From contig CAMVIC010000113.1 of assembly GCA_947167435.1 (NCBI GenBank), positions 1 to 5,770 on the forward strand: DNA of 5,770 bases. The letters are read 5' to 3'. Positions 4,413 through 5,770 of the stretch are shown here, in pieces. Within the stretch, counting starts at the first letter, position 1; the number at the start of each line of letters is the position of its first letter. The notes beneath the pieces were generated by a model. It saw nothing but the letters and a program-made list of their open reading frames with translations. It was not told the DNA's origin and searched no databases. Made by a program: the position numbers and the translations under genes. Source of the DNA: an uncultured Clostridia bacterium (GTDB lineage: Bacteria > Bacillota_A > Clostridia > Oscillospirales > Oscillospiraceae).

Positions 4413-4958
4413 TCAAATCGCGCGCAGTTGGGGGTTGATGCGCCTGTCTTTCAGCAGCCAGAGCAGCAGCGGCACGCCAAGTGCGTACAGGACGGCAGCC
4501 TCTCCGGCGCCAACAGACAGCGCGTTCGCGCCGAAGGCCGGCCAAAATGCCCGGTCGTCGAAAAAGACGGCAATCTCCGCGCCGACAATGACCGCATTGA
4601 ACAGGATCGTCGGCAGCGGCACCAGAAGCACAAGGCCAAGCGTGCGGCGCGTCAGCTTCTCCGTCTGCACCAGGCGCAAAGGGCGGGACATCAGCCAGGT
4701 CACGACGCAGGCCAGCAGCGTGGCGACGGAGCCGATGGCAAAATCCCAGGCGGAAACGAAGGAGGCCAGATTGGCCGCCATGCAGCCCACGACCATGCCC
4801 GGGATGGCGGCCGGGGTAAAGCAGCAGAGCACCGCAAAGGCCTCGGCAACGCGGAACTGAACCGGCCCGTAGGCAAAGCTGGACGTGGCGAGGGTGAGCG
4901 CCGCGTAGATCGCGGCAAGGATGCCGGCAAAGGCGATCCGGCGAGGGGTAAGCTTCAT
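4413..4958 (-). CDS. queT: QueT family queuosine-precursor transporter (ECF S component)
   Basis: The 181-residue protein is a small hydrophobic membrane protein of the QueT family (formerly DUF988/COG4708). These are substrate-binding subunits of energy-coupling factor transporters that import queuosine precursors such as preQ1 or queuine, and they need shared EcfA/EcfA'/EcfT subunits encoded elsewhere. The hallmark segment [12 protein letters not shown] (residues 30-41) is followed by [18 protein letters not shown]. About five to six membrane segments are visible (near 8-28, 38-62, 69-90, 104-127 and 145-170). The C-terminal [21 protein letters not shown] also matches the family. The start at 4958 is chosen for its ribosome site GGAGGA (4969-4964) and family-like [10 protein letters not shown]. 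An upstream in-frame ATG at 5054 would fall inside the leader's structured elements. Own promoter, candidate riboswitch and terminators make it a single-gene unit. Confidence 0.92.
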   Translation of the reverse strand: MKLTPRRIAFAGILAAIYAALTLATSSFAYGPVQFRVAEAFAVLCCFTPAAIPGMVVGCMAANLASFVSAWDFAIGSVATLLACVVTWLMSRPLRLVQTEKLTRRTLGLVLLVPLPTILFNAVIVGAEIAVFFDDRAFWPAFGANALSVGAGEAAVLYALGVPLLLWLLKDRRINPQLRAI

Positions 4959-4963
4959 ATTTT

Positions 4964-4969
4964 TCCTCC
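4964..4969 (-). promoter_or_regulatory. Ribosome binding site that sets the queT start
   Basis: GGAGGA on the minus strand, five bases before ATG 4958-4956. It directly follows the U-run of the leader terminator, and it rules out the longer in-frame start at 5054. Confidence 0.85.
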
Positions 4970-4970
4970 A

Positions 4971-4997
4971 AAAGAAAAATTGGGCGCACTGCGCCCA
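4971..4997 (-). terminator. Leader terminator directly before the queT ribosome site
   Basis: On the minus strand TGGGCGC (4997-4991), loop AGT, GCGCCCA (4987-4981), then ATTTTTCTTT. The 7-bp GC-rich stem and U-run form an intrinsic terminator inside the 5' leader, between the aptamer-like fold and the gene. This is the usual layout of a transcription-attenuating riboswitch. A competing pairing of CGCTC (5020-5016) with GGGCG (4996-4992) is possible and would open the terminator; that is inference. Confidence 0.8.
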
Positions 4998-5021
4998 TCT
5001 TTGGCTCTCCGGCGGGAGCGA

Positions 5022-5075
5022 TCCAATAGTTTTGTTTAGCGACAGGATGGTCACGAACTGTCGTATTCAATTGGA
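5022..5075 (-). ncRNA. Candidate preQ1 riboswitch aptamer in the queT leader (preQ1-I-like, non-canonical)
   Basis: On the minus strand CGACAG (5063-5058) and CTGTCG (5045-5040) form a 6-bp stem with the 12-nt loop TTCGTGACCATC, followed by the A-rich tail CTAAACAAAACTA (5039-5027). The G-TTC start of the loop, its 12-nt length and the CTAAACAAAACTA tail resemble preQ1-I aptamers, as does its place before queT and a terminator. The pseudoknot P2 pairing expected of preQ1-I is weak here. Instead TCCAAT (5075-5070) can pair with ATTGGA (5027-5022) to form an outer stem. The same TTGG (5026-5023) can pair with CCAA (5004-5001) in an intermediate hairpin with CTCC/GGAG (5018-5015 with 5010-5007), giving a possible switch. 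Regulatory leader is well supported; exact class is not. Confidence 0.6.
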
Positions 5076-5083
5076 GCAGGGCT

Positions 5084-5111
5084 ATTGTACCAGAAAAATG
5101 CGTTTTGTCAA
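5084..5111 (-). promoter_or_regulatory. Sigma-A-type promoter of queT
   Basis: On the minus strand TTGACA (5111-5106), 16-bp spacer, TACAAT (5089-5084), with TGG just before the -10 as an extended element. Transcription would start near 5077, placing the outer stem of the leader at the RNA 5' end and giving a leader of about 119 nt. Confidence 0.85.
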
Positions 5112-5126
5112 GGGAAAAATGCAGAT

Positions 5127-5155
5127 CGGCAGCACCGCGCAACGCGGTGCTGCCG
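5127..5155 (-). terminator. Hairpin after rplA, probable terminator
   Basis: CGGCAGCACCGCG (5127-5139) and CGCGGTGCTGCCG (5143-5155) pair perfectly over 13 bp with a CAA loop, starting 14 bp after the rplA stop on the minus strand. The T-run ATTTTT comes seven bases after the stem rather than directly, so termination may be incomplete. It lies between rplA and the queT -35 hexamer and separates the two units. Confidence 0.65.
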
Positions 5156-5168
5156 AAAAAACGTTTTA

Positions 5169-5770
5169 TCAATACTTGGCAGTGCTGACCTTGACGCCGG
5201 GGCCCATGGTGGAGGCGATGACGCAGGACTTGACATACTGGCCCTTGGCAGCGGCGGGCTTGGCCTTGATGACCGCGCCGATCAGGGTGGACAGGTTCTC
5301 CTCCAGCTTCTGGGGGCCGAAGGACACCTTGCCGATGGGGCAGTGGATGATGTTGGTCTTGTCGAGACGGTACTCGATCTTACCGGCTTTGATCTCCTTG
5401 ACAGCGGCAGCCACGTTGGGGGTCACGGTGCCGGCCTTGGGGGAGGGCATCAAGCCCTTGGGGCCCAGGACCTTACCGAGACGGCCCACGACGCCCATCA
5501 TGTCGGGAGTGGCGACGACCACGTCGAAGTCGAACCAGTTTTCCTTCTGGATCTTCTCTACCAGCTCCATGCCGCCGACGTAATCGGCGCCGGCTTCCTT
5601 GGCCTCGTCAGCCTTGGCGTCCTTAGCGAACACCAGCACCCGGCGGGTCTTGCCGGTGCCGTTGGGCAGAACGATGGCGCCACGAACCTGCTGGTCAGCG
5701 TGACGGGAGTCAACACCCAGGCGGATGTGGATCTCAACGGTCTCGTCGAACTTGGCGGAAGCGGTCTTGC
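5169..5770 (-). CDS. rplA: 50S ribosomal protein L1 (N-terminus outside window)
   Basis: L1 binds 23S rRNA at the mobile stalk next to the E site, and in many bacteria represses its own operon by binding the mRNA. The frame is open from 5768 to TGA 5171-5169, giving 199 residues; L1 is about 230 long, so roughly 30 N-terminal residues are missing. The visible part begins [18 protein letters not shown] and continues [20 protein letters not shown]. It includes the L1 signature [19 protein letters not shown] and ends [11 protein letters not shown]. Sequence is ordinary and intact. It would normally follow rplK. Here it is followed by a hairpin and queT, not by the rplJ-rplL pair that follows it in many Firmicutes. 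Confidence 0.97.
   Translation of the reverse strand, partial: KTASAKFDETVEIHIRLGVDSRHADQQVRGAIVLPNGTGKTRRVLVFAKDAKADEAKEAGADYVGGMELVEKIQKENWFDFDVVVATPDMMGVVGRLGKVLGPKGLMPSPKAGTVTPNVAAAVKEIKAGKIEYRLDKTNIIHCPIGKVSFGPQKLEENLSTLIGAVIKAKPAAAKGQYVKSCVIASTMGPGVKVSTAKY

Noticed and set aside
4959..5054. Extended N-terminus of QueT from an upstream in-frame ATG
   Set aside because: The extra 32 residues would be translated from the aptamer and terminator sequence and are unlike the family; GGAGGA before 4958 fixes the later start.
4978..5077. T-box leader before queT
   Set aside because: A leader with a terminator suggested it, but there is no T-box sequence, no specifier-loop features and the gene is not a usual T-box target; a preQ1-type switch fits better.
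4282..5172. 296-codon minus-strand frame overlapping queT in another frame
   Set aside because: It would run through the queT promoter, aptamer and terminator and contains none of the QueT motifs; the QueT frame is clearly the coding one.
4921..5583. Plus-strand frame across the queT leader and rplA
   Set aside because: It is antisense to rplA and the riboswitch region and has no recognisable protein features.

Overview
The window looks like chromosomal DNA from a GC-rich Firmicute, most likely a gut clostridium of the Oscillospiraceae/Ruminococcaceae type. This rests on strong GC-rich codon bias, AGGAGG-type ribosome sites, and a gene set (RecD2-type helicase, ComF, MreB, AIM24/TIGR00266, QueT, ribosomal protein L1) typical of that group. 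The genus is inference; no rRNA or other taxonomic marker is present.

Left block (1-3091, + strand): the C-terminal end of a RecD2-like helicase, a ComF-family phosphoribosyltransferase-like protein, an MreB/Mbl actin-like protein and an AIM24-family protein. They lie head to tail with short gaps and no clear internal terminator. Both gaps around comF hold tandem heptamer repeats, and the second also holds a short perfect palindrome. A 17-bp perfect hairpin closes the block.

Middle block (3092-4303): a visibly AT-richer islet between copies of a 25-bp imperfect palindrome. Two copies and a fragment lie on the left and one copy on the right, all in the same orientation. Inside is a self-contained transcription unit: a near-consensus promoter with an extended -10, a leader of about 130 nt with repeats and stems, one gene for a lipoprotein of unrecognised family, and an intrinsic terminator whose loop is the gene's own stop codon. 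About 140 bp of structured non-coding sequence follows. This islet is the most likely accessory material in the window.

Right block (4304-5770, - strand): the 3' part of rplA (ribosomal protein L1), a hairpin, then queT (substrate-binding subunit of an ECF transporter for queuosine precursors). queT has its own promoter, a leader resembling a preQ1 riboswitch aptamer, a terminator directly before the ribosome site, and a terminator after the gene. The leader suggests that queuosine-precursor level controls queT.

The genes do not form one pathway. The left block is housekeeping (DNA repair, possible DNA uptake, cell shape), the right is translation and tRNA-modification supply, and the convergent boundary between them carries the repeat-flanked lipoprotein module. 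I found no convincing wholly new system. The best candidates for a second look are the repeat-bounded lipoprotein unit with its structured leader and the variant queT leader.
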